From Ipomoea triloba (taxonomy: Eukaryota > Streptophyta > Magnoliopsida > Solanales > Convolvulaceae), in contig NC_044916.1 in the NCBI RefSeq assembly GCF_003576645.1, forward strand, positions 7,075,002-7,139,001: a DNA stretch of 64,000 nt, read 5' to 3'. The position numbers were made by a program, and so were the translations under genes. The notes beneath the pieces are model-generated. The model saw only the letters and a program-made list of their open reading frames with translations, was not told the origin of the DNA and made no database searches. Below are positions 36,201-45,546 of this stretch, one piece after another (the stretch's first letter is position 1; each line of letters starts with the position of its first letter).

Positions 36201-38558
36201 AATGACGACCTTGAATCTTTCACTTTCGATAATGATGCTTCAATCAATGAGAATGATGAATCTTTACATGACATAGTGTGTGGTGATGATGATATACATA
36301 TTGATGAGGTGTTCATGGACGATTTCACAATTTGGGGAGAAACCTATGACGAGTGCTTGAATAATCAAGAAAAAGTCCTCAACCGATGTCTAGAAGTAAA
36401 CCTAGCACTTAGTTGGGAAAAGTGCTACTATATGGTAGAGGAGGGCATTGTGTTGGGTCATAAAGTTTCGAACAAAGGTATAGAGGTAGACAAAGCCAAA
36501 ACCTCTGTGATTGACACCCTGCCACCTCCAAACTCCGTCACAAGTTTAAGAAGTTTCCTAGGTCACGTCGGTTTTTACCGACGCTTTATAAAAGATTTTT
36601 CCAAAGTTGCTAGACCGTTGACCAAACTCCTAGAGAAAGATATAGAGTTCGAATTTGGAGAGGAATGTTTAGTTGCATTCAAAACCCTTAAGGAGAAACT
36701 AGTGAGAGCACCGATCTTAGTTGGACCCGATTGGAACCTTCCATTCGAAATGATGTGCGACGCTAGTGGATTTTCAGTAGGAGTCGTGTTGGGGCAAAGG
36801 AAGGAAAAACACTTCCAACCAATAGCGTTTGCAAGCAAGACATTAGATAAGACCCAACAAAATTACACTACTACTGAGAAAGAGTTGTTAGCGGTGATAT
36901 TCGGCTTAGACAAGTTTAGATCCTACCTGCTCTTATCCAAGATTATAGTATTTACGGACCACGCGGCCCTTAGATACTTGATGTCGAAAGCCGAGGCGAA
37001 ACCGAGACTAATTAGATGGATTTTATTGCTTCAAGAGTTTGATATAGAAATCAAGGATAAGAAAGGAAAAGAGAACGAAGCCGCAGACCATCTTTCGAGA
37101 GTAGAGAATCCAAACTTAGGGGAAGAGAGCGCTAGCATCTTAGAACTGTTTCCAGAGGAAAAATTGTTAAAAATTGATGATGTACCGTGGTACGCGGATA
37201 TCGCAAACTATGTTGTAGGAGGAGTTATCCCGAATTATTTTGATGTGCATCAAAAGAGAAAATTCTTAGCAGAAAGTAGGCATTATTTTTGGCAAAAGAG
37301 AAAATTCTTAGCAGAAAGTAGGCATTATTTTTGGGACAACCCCTACTTGTTCCGGGTATGCGCAGATCAAGTAATTCGAAACCCCTACTTGTTCCGGGTA
37401 TGCGCAGATCAAGTAATTCGAAGATGTGTTGCGGGGCAAGAGGGATTGGAAATCATGGGACACTGTCATGCCGGGCCGACCGGGGGTCATTATTCGAGCA
37501 ATAGAACTGCCAGGAAAGTTCTCGAGGCGGGCTTCTATTGGCCCTCGTTGTTTAGAGATGCTCAAATTTGTGTTTCAAATTGTGATCGGTGTCAAAGGGT
37601 TGGAAACATTACCGCAAGGAACGAGATGCCTCAAACATATATCTTGGCATGTGAGGTTTTCGACATCTGGGGCATCGATTTCGTGGGACCGTTCCCGAGT
37701 TCGAAAGGATTTAAGTACATCTTGGTTGCAATCGATTATCTGTCAAAATGGGTAGAGGCACAAGCCTTACGAAGCAATGACGCTAGAAGTGTGATCAACT
37801 TTCTAAAGAAATTGTTTACGAGGTTTGGAGTGCCCAGAGTTATAATCAGCGACCGGGGCACACACTTTAGGAATGCGTTGATGGAAAAGATGTTGGCCAA
37901 ATACGGAGTGCAACACAGAGGGGGAGTTCCGTACCACCCCCAAACCAGTGGCCAAGTGGAGAACGCTAACCGCGATATTAAAGCAATTCTAGAAATAACG
38001 GTTGGAATCCACAGAAAGGATTGGCCCAATCGTTTAGATGATGCTCTGTGGGCATTTAGAACCGCCTACAAGACTCCGATTGGAACGACACCTTTTAGAC
38101 TTGTATATGGGAAAGCCTGTCACTTACCCGTCGAAATCGAACACAAAGCCTATTGGGCCATTAAGAAACTGAATAGCGATATGGACCTTGCGGGGCGTGA
38201 GAGACTATGGCAACTAGACGAGTTAGAAGAATGGAGGTTAATGTCGTATGAAAATTCCCGAGCCTACAAAGAACGCACTAAGCTTTATCATGATCGGCAC
38301 ATCAAAAAGGGGAGAGAATTCCGAGAAGGAGACCAAGTGTTATTCTTTAATTCAAGACTCAAACTCTTTCCAGGAAAACTGAAGTCAAGATGGTCCGGTC
38401 CATTCACGGTCACGAAAGTTTTTCCATATGTAACTATTCAAATCGCACATCCGGAAAAAGGAGAATTCAAAGTCAATGGTCATCAAGTCAAAAAGTACTT
38501 CGGAGGAATGAAACCACGCGAGGTGGCTACCTTGCTTTTGACTCGAATAGAAAATTGA
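33276..38558 (+). CDS. Athila-type gag-pol polyprotein with reverse transcriptase deleted
   Basis: One frame of 1760 residues from the first ATG (33276). A Gln/Arg/Pro/Tyr-rich start precedes the gag domain (about 220-355) and a zinc-knuckle-like CDKC...H...C (about 448). A Gln/Asn-rich linker with coiled coil follows, then an aspartic protease with DSGAS (about 824). The RT catalytic FMDD is at about 1013, then RNase H with CDAS (1162), TTEKEL and FTDHAALRYL. The integrase has an HHCC finger and D1468, D1526 and E1562, with 35 residues between the last two. The fingers and most of the palm of RT are missing. Only about 190 residues separate protease and FMDD, and an acidic spacer runs straight into FMDD. 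Two 42-bp in-frame duplications (37251-37334, 37338-37421) repeat 14 residues each before the integrase finger. No other stop or shift is present, so the deletion may be recent. Confidence 0.93.
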   Translation: MHTRSRGSEGLLPFNPEIYALNRRRKKANRDQQSQRKDQEEDMATTSANIPNVNTNESTIHTDTDTPRKNVRDEQSNGHESPPPQREESRQRPPPTNQPQYQPENAAYDEPLPRRRYAPDFQEQFNNPLYDMPPRQQQHQPPRQRRDAYYEPRYDDEYYEPQRPRRNEPRYEPRNIPRNQPRGEERRTIADYMTPDVSVHNSIYIPPVEANNFQINSAVITLVQNQPFGGLPAEDPHVHITRFIRSCGMYRQNGVTEEVVRLKMFPFSLIGEAARWLDSHVDNHFRSWEQLHREFMQEFFPLTKTLKIRKQIQDFKQGSLETLADAWRRFKTLKHQCPPDVLHPWDVISSFYSGLTDECKLLLDSSSRGSFVSTSPEDAEELIRTISSNTGNWYNQRESKGGLYEVSADTASQAKVEALGHEVKRLQAQLEKMNKSQRGNSCMTLALYCDKCGGAHGAHECTSNYEDVPYEQVEAVGYQRPNDYNTYGSNNNQNWRQGQGWQNQPSQNQYNPRPNQSGPSYNANYNRGYQDNRGNQYNSRPNQGGAYRPPMYQGNNQQREEAPKESMEDKMVRMFSELRHDVTNMRQEWKQDLRQEISTIRQEVSNLRQENNASLRHLETQVAQNSKALAERPQGTLPSTTVNNPRERVQAVTLRSGKELPEPTLKKNTISKNPIEEEKIEEIIEVDKEQEKEIAPLPSSPKATQSRDKGKEKVDLPMYQPPLPFPWRVRKNIDKTQYDKFLELLKQLHINVPFLDALGQMPRYAKFLKDLITNKRKLEESATVLLGEGCSAYVRHQPQKLTDPGSFIIPCQIGEAEFKRALADSGASINIMPFCLFKKLDLGNLKPTRICIQLADRSIKQPKGVVEDVLVRVDKFIFPVDFVIIDMDADQEVPLILGRPFLATARALIDVGNGKLVLRVGDECATFDVSKLTKYPMTTDDACYFVDDFHEHVNAIYPNLVGKLKDDALLKVLDSNDDLESFTFDNDASINENDESLHDIVCGDDDIHIDEVFMDDFTIWGETYDECLNNQEKVLNRCLEVNLALSWEKCYYMVEEGIVLGHKVSNKGIEVDKAKTSVIDTLPPPNSVTSLRSFLGHVGFYRRFIKDFSKVARPLTKLLEKDIEFEFGEECLVAFKTLKEKLVRAPILVGPDWNLPFEMMCDASGFSVGVVLGQRKEKHFQPIAFASKTLDKTQQNYTTTEKELLAVIFGLDKFRSYLLLSKIIVFTDHAALRYLMSKAEAKPRLIRWILLLQEFDIEIKDKKGKENEAADHLSRVENPNLGEESASILELFPEEKLLKIDDVPWYADIANYVVGGVIPNYFDVHQKRKFLAESRHYFWQKRKFLAESRHYFWDNPYLFRVCADQVIRNPYLFRVCADQVIRRCVAGQEGLEIMGHCHAGPTGGHYSSNRTARKVLEAGFYWPSLFRDAQICVSNCDRCQRVGNITARNEMPQTYILACEVFDIWGIDFVGPFPSSKGFKYILVAIDYLSKWVEAQALRSNDARSVINFLKKLFTRFGVPRVIISDRGTHFRNALMEKMLAKYGVQHRGGVPYHPQTSGQVENANRDIKAILEITVGIHRKDWPNRLDDALWAFRTAYKTPIGTTPFRLVYGKACHLPVEIEHKAYWAIKKLNSDMDLAGRERLWQLDELEEWRLMSYENSRAYKERTKLYHDRHIKKGREFREGDQVLFFNSRLKLFPGKLKSRWSGPFTVTKVFPYVTIQIAHPEKGEFKVNGHQVKKYFGGMKPREVATLLLTRIEN

Positions 38559-38754
38559 AGCTTACACGAACGTCGGGCTAAAAGACATTAAACGTAGCGC
38601 TTCTCGGAAGGCATCCCGAGGTTACTTTTACTTTTAATGCCTTATTTTACATGTTTTTCCTTTAGATATAGTATGTTTTTGCAGGGCCATAACAGGTGAA
38701 GTCATGAAGACCGAAGAAGAAAGAGAACAAGTCAAATTGGCGAAAAAGTGAGCC

Positions 38755-39105
38755 TGGACGCCAGACCGGACGCGCGTCCGGTCCGCGCCCAATGGCTGGG
38801 TTCGAAACATCAGAGTGCGCTCTGATGGACGCGAGGCTGCCGCGCGTCCGGCCCGCGTCCATCAGAACGCAAAGCAGGTTCCAAGACCGTGATAGCGGAC
38901 GCCGATCGGACGAATTCGTCTGGAATTCGCCCGCTATTTGCCGAACGAAGAAGGAACAGCGGACGCCAGTCGGACGCACGCGTCCGACCCGCGTCCGACG
39001 CTACGACAATTCCAGAAAAGGAGAAATTAAATGTGGACGCCCTCCGGACGCGCGTCCGACGGGCCAATCTGGGCGATTCAGCGGACGAAACCAAGGGTTT
39101 TAAAG
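38755..39105 (+). promoter_or_regulatory. Internal GC-rich block, LTR-like, upstream of ORF2
   Basis: Dense ggacgc/gcgtcc words, including ggacgcgcgtccg several times, as in the LTR promoter region (31610-31965). It is followed by an AT-rich box (ggttttaaag, 39096-39105) and an ATG-free leader to 39248. No frame in it is credible as protein. The likeness to the LTR suggests an internal promoter for the downstream ORF; this is inference. Confidence 0.5.
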
Positions 39106-39248
39106 CAAATTCTCCCCTTTCTTCTTCACTCTAGCGAACGAACACCACTCCAAAAATCCCCCAAGTAAGTCTTTCAAGTTCCAAAGTTAATCCAAGGCAA
39201 AAAGATCAAGCTTTCATTTTTGTACAACATCTCTACAACAAAGTCAAG

Positions 39249-40026
39249 GTATGTGCATCCTCTTCAACCCTATTTTTTTTAAGCTTTCACCATTATTATA
39301 AACTTGAAATTGGGAATTCTTGCTTTGTCAATTGCATTGCTTGTTGTTGTTAGAATTTGATTCCTTGAATTCTAATGAGCATGCTTATGAGTTTTAATTG
39401 CAATTTGTATGGTTAAAGCATGAATTTGAATGTTGAAAAAAGCTTGAAAACCTACTTTAATGGTGGAAAATTTGGGTTTGAATAATTGTGCTTAAAATGT
39501 TGAAATTAATGGGTGATAAATGAAATTAGATGCTAATCGAGAGTTTGTATGGAACCAATTTGTGATTCTTGACTTTGCATTATGCTTAATTGAAATTTTT
39601 GTTTACTAGTTTCACAAATTTGGGGCTTTTTGAACTTTGACATGAATAGATAATATGGAACAAGATTAGCATTGTTTTGTTAATATAAAAAAAAGGGATG
39701 GTTGTAGAATGGTTCTAAGTGATAAATGTTGGAGATGCTTACTACATTGTGTGTTTTGAAAATAGTTGTGCTTAAAGTTTGAAGTTTTAGGAGTTATGCT
39801 ATGAATTGTAGATGCATGAATGACTTGCAACTAAATGATGATATATGCTTCAACGTACATGCTTGCCTTTTACCTAGAATTCTAATTGATAAGAAAATGG
39901 TTGAGTATGCTAGATAGTGAGGAGTTTGGTTGTGATAAGTGTTGCCTTGCTATTGATATTCGTGTGATCACGTAAGTGCAAAAGATTCAACTATGCTATG
40001 ACTCACATGTTTTATTGTTAAAATAG
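39249..40026 (+). other. Putative leader intron before ORF2
   Basis: A donor gtcaag|gtatgt at 39248/39249 matches the consensus. The acceptor ttgttaaaatag| ends at 40026, directly before the ORF2 ATG. The leader upstream (39106-39248) has no ATG, while the 778-bp stretch has many. Splicing would remove every upstream ATG. Confidence 0.5.
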
Positions 40027-41277
40027 ATGCCTCCCAAATCTACGGCTACTAAATCTAGACGAAAGGAATGTGCCAAAAAGAGAAAGCACGACGTTGGATC
40101 TAGTTCAAGGGCGGTAGAAGGCGAAAGCGATTTGTTAATACCTGGGGGCCGAAGCCTTAGGCATCTTAGCGGCACACAAATAGCAAAAGTGGAGGAGCTG
40201 CGAGCAAAAGGAGTTTCGGGCGGTTTCTACTTTGATTACCAAATGCTCGATGCATATGGGTGTCGGGAGGAGGTAGAGAGAATGATGACGAGGCGATCTT
40301 GGGAACATCTCTTCAGTTGGAGAGATGACACATATGAACCCGTAGTGCACGAGTTCATCGCCACCTATACGGCCATCCCGTCAAGCCACATGTGGACTCC
40401 TTGCATGAAGTTCACGCTGTTTGGTAGGGAGCACCAAGTCTCGTTAATTCAGTTAGGGGAATATCTTGGATTCTACACCCCCGAGGACACTCAAACTGAA
40501 GAGTGGCGAAACCTTCCCACCGACTTTGACTCCGACGCGGCAGCAGAAGCATATTGGCATCAAATTACTAATGGTCAAGGAGGAAGGTTCACTGGTACTA
40601 AGCCAAATACCTCAAAGGTAGTTCGCCCGCCACTGTTGATGATGAAGCTCCTACTCAACCTTACGTTTGGGGGAAGAAATAAGAACCTCCACAAGATTTA
40701 TAGATTTGATCTCTTCAATCTTTGGAGCTTGGAGATGAATGAGCCTATACAGATGGCTTGCATGGTGCAGCAGCTATTCACCTCGCAGACACACCCTAAG
40801 TGCCCGTATGTCTGGATAGGGCCGGTGATCACCCGACTGTGCCACGGTTTGGGGTTGCAAAGGGAGTTGGCGAGGGAGAAAAGCATTGCCTCCATGCGAC
40901 CGTTTACAGATGCGCATCTCAGCAGGAGCTATGCCCCAAGGATTGGGGCCGCGCCGAGACCGCAACAGGGTGAGCCTCCGCAAGAGCGAGAGCCGGTAGT
41001 TCAGGGAGGTCCGGATGTTCCCCCGGAGTACGCAGAGTTTCCCCCGGTGTTTGACTGGGAATCCATGAGGGCGTTTCAGCTTCAGTTGCACAATCAGTCT
41101 ATGAACGCTTTCAACCAAAGGATGGACCTTCACCATGAGGAGTTGAGAAGGCAAAACGAAGCAATCCTAAGGCAAGAAGAACGCCAAGAGCAACAATTCC
41201 AAGCGATTGAGCAATTGCGCCTTTGGATGGAGCAACGTTTCCCACCTCCCTCACAAGGCGGAGACGGACCCTGTTGA
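40027..41277 (+). CDS. Athila-type downstream ORF (ORF2), unknown function
   Basis: 416 residues, intact. The start is highly basic (KSRRKECAKKRKHD, a possible nuclear localisation signal). A folded region (about 60-310) contains SWEHLFSWRDDTYE, VHEFIATY, KFTLFGREHQVSL, LGEYLGFYTPED and LFNLWSLEMNEPI. These motifs resemble the ORF that Athila-type elements carry between pol and the 3' LTR (ATHILA ORF-1 family). The last 70 residues (about 345-410) are Gln/Glu-rich and predicted coiled coil. There is no signal peptide or membrane segment, so I see no reason to call it an envelope protein. ORF3 is a diverged relative. The function of the family is not established. Confidence 0.8.
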   Translation: MPPKSTATKSRRKECAKKRKHDVGSSSRAVEGESDLLIPGGRSLRHLSGTQIAKVEELRAKGVSGGFYFDYQMLDAYGCREEVERMMTRRSWEHLFSWRDDTYEPVVHEFIATYTAIPSSHMWTPCMKFTLFGREHQVSLIQLGEYLGFYTPEDTQTEEWRNLPTDFDSDAAAEAYWHQITNGQGGRFTGTKPNTSKVVRPPLLMMKLLLNLTFGGRNKNLHKIYRFDLFNLWSLEMNEPIQMACMVQQLFTSQTHPKCPYVWIGPVITRLCHGLGLQRELAREKSIASMRPFTDAHLSRSYAPRIGAAPRPQQGEPPQEREPVVQGGPDVPPEYAEFPPVFDWESMRAFQLQLHNQSMNAFNQRMDLHHEELRRQNEAILRQEERQEQQFQAIEQLRLWMEQRFPPPSQGGDGPC

Positions 41278-41531
41278 TGATACTTGATTTCTTGGGTGTT
41301 TAAGTTCTTTTGTTGACTTGGCCCGGCTTGAACAATAGGTACCCCGAGCGTGGGGTGCCGACTCTATCTTCCTTTACTTTCAGTTTATTTGGCTTGTTTA
41401 AATTCGGTTTTAGTATTACTCTAGTTACTTTTACTTTACGTAACATATTTGTTACTGTTGTTTTTAAGCTCAAAACGACAGGGGGCACAAGGACATTCGA
41501 ATAAGCAAAAATGCGGGGGAAGAAACACGCG
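41278..41531 (+). other. Short 3' region after ORF2, contig end
   Basis: Ends with cacgcg before the N. Compared with the matching stretch at 43356-43609 it carries several substitutions close to the end (for example attcgaataag against atacgaagaag), as expected for a poor-quality contig end. Confidence 0.6.
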
Positions 41532-41532
41532 N

Positions 41533-43609
41533 CTTTAATGGTGGAAAATTTGGGTTTGAATAATTGTGCTTAAAATGTTGAAATTAATGGGTGATAAATG
41601 AAATTAGATGCTAATCGAGAGTTTGTATGGAACCAATTTGTGATTCTTGACTTTGCATTATGCTTAATTGAAATTTTTGTTTACTAGTTTCACAAATTTG
41701 GGGCTTTTTGAACTTTGACATGAATAGATAATATGGAACAAGATTAGCATTGTTTTGTTAATATAAAAAAAAGGGATGGTTGTAGAATGGTTCTAAGTGA
41801 TAAATGTTGGAGATGCTTACTACATTGTGTGTTTTGAAAATAGTTGTGCTTAAAGTTTGAAGTTTTAGGAGTTATGCTATGAATTGTAGATGCATGAATG
41901 ACTTGCAACTAAATGATGATATATGCTTCAACGTACATGCTTGCCTTTTACCTAGAATTCTAATTGATAAGAAAATGGTTGAGTATGCTAGATAGTGAGG
42001 AGTTTGGTTGTGATAAGTGTTGCCTTGCTATTGATATTCGTGTGATCACGTAAGTGCAAAAGATTCAACTATGCTATGACTCACATGTTTTATTGTTAAA
42101 ATAGATGCCTCCCAAATCTACGGCTACTAAATCTAGACGAAAGGAATGTGCCAAAAAGAGAAAGCACGACGTTGGATCTAGTTCAAGGGCGGTAGAAGGC
42201 GAAAGCGATTTGTTAATACCTGGGGGCCGAAGCCTTAGGCATCTTAGCGGCACACAAATAGCAAAAGTGGAGGAGCTGCGAGCAAAAGGAGTTTCGGGCG
42301 GTTTCTACTTTGATTACCAAATGCTCGATGCATATGGGTGTCGGGAGGAGGTAGAGAGAATGATGACGAGGCGATCTTGGGAACATCTCTTCAGTTGGAG
42401 AGATGACACATATGAACCCGTAGTGCACGAGTTCATCGCCACCTATACGGCCATCCCGTCAAGCCACATGTGGACTCCTTGCATGAAGTTCACGCTGTTT
42501 GGTAGGGAGCACCAAGTCTCGTTAATTCAGTTAGGGGAATATCTTGGATTCTACACCCCCGAGGACACTCAAACTGAAGAGTGGCGAAACCTTCCCACCG
42601 ACTTTGACTCCGACGCGGCAGCAGAAGCATATTGGCATCAAATTACTAATGGTCAAGGAGGAAGGTTCACTGGTACTAAGCCAAATACCTCAAAGGTAGT
42701 TCGCCCGCCACTGTTGATGATGAAGCTCCTACTCAACCTTACGTTTGGGGGAAGAAATAAGAACCTCCACAAGATTTATAGATTTGATCTCTTCAATCTT
42801 TGGAGCTTGGAGATGAATGAGCCTATACAGATGGCTTGCATGGTGCAGCAGCTATTCACCTCGCAGACACACCCTAAGTGCCCGTATGTCTGGATAGGGC
42901 CGGTGATCACCCGACTGTGCCACGGTTTGGGGTTGCAAAGGGAGTTGGCGAGGGAGAAAAGCATTGCCTCCATGCGACCGTTTACAGATGCGCATCTCAG
43001 CAGGAGCTATGCCCCAAGGATTGGGGCCGCGCCGAGACCGCAACAGGGTGAGCCTCCGCAAGAGCGAGAGCCGGTAGTTCAGGGAGGTCCGGATGTTCCC
43101 CCGGAGTACGCAGAGTTTCCCCCGGTGTTTGACTGGGAATCCATGAGGGCGTTTCAGCTTCAGTTGCACAATCAGTCTATGAACGCTTTCAACCAAAGGA
43201 TGGACCTTCACCATGAGGAGTTGAGAAGGCAAAACGAAGCAATCCTAAGGCAAGAAGAACGCCAAGAGCAACAATTCCAAGCGATTGAGCAATTGCGCCT
43301 TTGGATGGAGCAACGTTTCCCACCTCCCTCACAAGGCGGAGACGGACCCTGTTGATGATACTTGATTTCTTGGGTGTTTAAGTTCTTTTGTTGACTTGGC
43401 CCGGCTTGAACAATAGGTACCCCGAGCGTGGGGTGCCGACTCTATCTTCCTTTACTTTCAGTTTATTTGGCTTGTTTAAATTCGGTTTTAGTATTACTCT
43501 AGTTACTTTTACTTTACGCAACATATTTGTTAGTGTTGTTTTTAAGCTCAAAACGACAGGGGGCACAAGGACATACGAAGAAGCAAAAATGCGGGGGAAG
43601 AAACACGAA
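41533..43609 (+). repeat. Probable assembly duplicate of 39455-41531
   Basis: Begins right after a single N and repeats 39455-41531 at a fixed offset of 2078 with no visible difference over ORF2. A second identical ORF2 copy (42105-43355) is included. It most likely reflects unmerged overlapping contig ends. A true tandem duplication is the alternative. Confidence 0.85.
42105..43355 (+). CDS. Second copy of ORF2, probably artefactual
   Basis: Identical in protein sequence over 416 residues to the copy at 40027-41277. If the join at 41532 is collapsed, this is the copy that leads correctly into the sequence that follows (43610 onward). Confidence 0.8.
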   Translation: MPPKSTATKSRRKECAKKRKHDVGSSSRAVEGESDLLIPGGRSLRHLSGTQIAKVEELRAKGVSGGFYFDYQMLDAYGCREEVERMMTRRSWEHLFSWRDDTYEPVVHEFIATYTAIPSSHMWTPCMKFTLFGREHQVSLIQLGEYLGFYTPEDTQTEEWRNLPTDFDSDAAAEAYWHQITNGQGGRFTGTKPNTSKVVRPPLLMMKLLLNLTFGGRNKNLHKIYRFDLFNLWSLEMNEPIQMACMVQQLFTSQTHPKCPYVWIGPVITRLCHGLGLQRELAREKSIASMRPFTDAHLSRSYAPRIGAAPRPQQGEPPQEREPVVQGGPDVPPEYAEFPPVFDWESMRAFQLQLHNQSMNAFNQRMDLHHEELRRQNEAILRQEERQEQQFQAIEQLRLWMEQRFPPPSQGGDGPC

Positions 43610-43629
43610 AAAAAAAAAGCTGGAAAATA

Positions 43630-43777
43630 CAAAGCACAGTGTTGGACGCGCGGCGGACGCACGCGTCCGCCCGGCGTCCAGCAGACTCTGGAAGCAGAAT
43701 GCAGCAGTAACAGAGAAATCCCGCCGGACGCGCCCCTGGACGCGCGTCCGGTAGGCGTCCGCACGACGATTTAAATA
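43630..43777 (+). promoter_or_regulatory. Internal GC-rich block with TATA-like box upstream of ORF3
   Basis: ggacgcgcggcggacgcacgcg and cctggacgcgcgtccggtagg are followed by GATTTAAATA at 43768-43777, the same ten bases that follow the GC block in both LTRs. It is followed by ccaagggtt, which also occurs after the block upstream of ORF2. This is the clearest internal promoter candidate. Confidence 0.55.
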
Positions 43778-43853
43778 CTGCCAAGGGTTATTCAGCTTCA
43801 TTCTTCCTCCCTCACTCCAATATTCCTCTCCAGCAATCCCAAACTCTAAAAAG

Positions 43854-45546
43854 ATGATGAATGTAGGTAACCTCTTCTCCTCCCCTTTGTCAAGCATGTA
43901 TGGATCACCTCCCCCAAGCCCAAAGGTAATACTATTGACATTTCTTCTTCTTCCACTTGGTTTAAGAGGTTTTTGATCTATTTTTCTACTCAAATTTCAG
44001 TAAGATCTTGTATGATCCTTTGCTTTTGTGAGCTTTGGGTGATGATATGCTTGTGTTCTTGTACCTTATAGTGTTGTAGATCATGCATATTTCATACATT
44101 TGTGCTTTTATTAACATTGCATGCCATGTGTTTGATGAAATGTCACTAATAAGGTATGATGCAAATTTTACTTGAATTGATGATCACAATGCTTATTATG
44201 AGAATGTCATATCTTATGTTGAAATCACTATGCTTAGTGGGGATGTCATTATGCTTATTTTGAAAATGCAAATGCTTGGAAATGAGAATGTCATATCTTG
44301 AATTGAAAATTGAATGTTGTGAATTGAAAATCTAATGCTTGATTAATGAATATAGGGACTTCCAAGGGCTGAAATGATGGTGCCTAGGCACACCCTTGAA
44401 AGGGGTGAGCCTAGTAGAAGGCCTAATGAGGACATGTCAAGTGAAGAAGGGGAAGCCCCGGTTATGGAAGTTGCACAGTCAAGTGAAGAAGGGGAAGCCC
44501 CGGTTATGGAAGTTGCACACCGAGGCCTCATGATTGAAGCCCCGGTTATGGAAGTTGCACACCGAGGCCTCATGATTGAGGTGGAGGTTATGGAAGTTGC
44601 ACACCGAGGCCTCATGATTGAGGTGGAGGACCTCTTTAGGTATAGGCACTTCCGAGACAAGCAAATCACCGAATGGAGCTACATCGAAGCTCCGGTCTTA
44701 GCAGTCTTAGGCATTCAGGGAGAGTTTGAAAGGATGACCTCCCAACCTTTTTGGAGTCACATTTGTAGTTGGAGGGATGCTACATATGTCCCTATAGTTA
44801 GGGAGTTCATTTCTACGTTGGAAGTCAATGAGAGGGTGCATAACCGGAGACAACCTAGCATTAAGTTCAAGTTGTTTCATAGACAATACAACATCTCATC
44901 GGATGAGCTTGGTAATTTACTAGGATTCTACACGTTGCATGACCAAGATCAAGGATGGTATGCAAATCTTGTGGACGACTTCCCTAATGAGCATCAACCC
45001 GACTTATTTTGGTGGGGCATTGCTAGACAAGGGGTAGCTTGGAGACCTTCTTACACTAGTGCCAAATACATCAAAGTCCCAGAGCTTAAAATAATGTGGC
45101 ATATTATCGCACGTTCTTGGTTGGGAAGGCAATCTCCAAATGACAATATTACAAGAAGGGAGTTATTCATACTTTGGAGCATATACACGGGAACCCCGAT
45201 TCATATGGGAGAGCTTTGTAAAACCTTTTTAAAGAGACAAAGCTACGAGGATAGTGAGAGTATCTTTGTGGGGCCACTAGTTAGTAGGCTATGTGAAGCC
45301 TTGGGATATGAGGATACTCTTGCGTATGAAGCGGTGGCAACCACGATGACACCCCTAGACATAGGTGATTTCTTACAATTTGGAATAGCACCCGAGGGGC
45401 CTAGTGAGGATGAAGATAGCGGAGAGCAAAGAGACTTATGGGGAATTATAGAGAGACTTGAGAACCGGGTTAATATGCTTGAATACGAAGTACGGAGGCT
45501 CACACTTGGGCGGTTTGGAGAGGAGTCCGATGGATCGGGCGTATGA
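43854..45546 (+). CDS. Athila-type downstream ORF (ORF3), spliced, unknown function
   Basis: Two exons: 43854-43925 (24 codons from ATG) and 44356-45546, joined by a donor ccaaag|gtaata and acceptor aatatag|ggact. The join is in frame and gives about 420 residues. Without splicing the frame would start at 44374. The N-terminal part has staggered direct repeats (EEGEAPVMEVA, HRGLMIE; about 44430-44635). The folded region repeats the order of ORF2: FWSHICSWRDATY, VREFIST, KFKLFHRQYNIS, LGNLLGFYT, LFILWSIYTGTPI. The end (LENRVNMLEYEVRRL) is coiled coil. No membrane segment is seen. The ORF is a clear but distant relative of ORF2. Confidence 0.75.

Noticed and set aside
40027..43355. ORF2 as a true tandem gene duplication
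   Set aside because: The second copy starts right after a single N and matches at a fixed offset, with differences only near the contig end. Unmerged overlap is simpler.
40027..45546. ORF2 or ORF3 as an envelope-like protein
   Set aside because: I see no signal peptide or membrane segment in either. Basic, folded and coiled-coil parts only.
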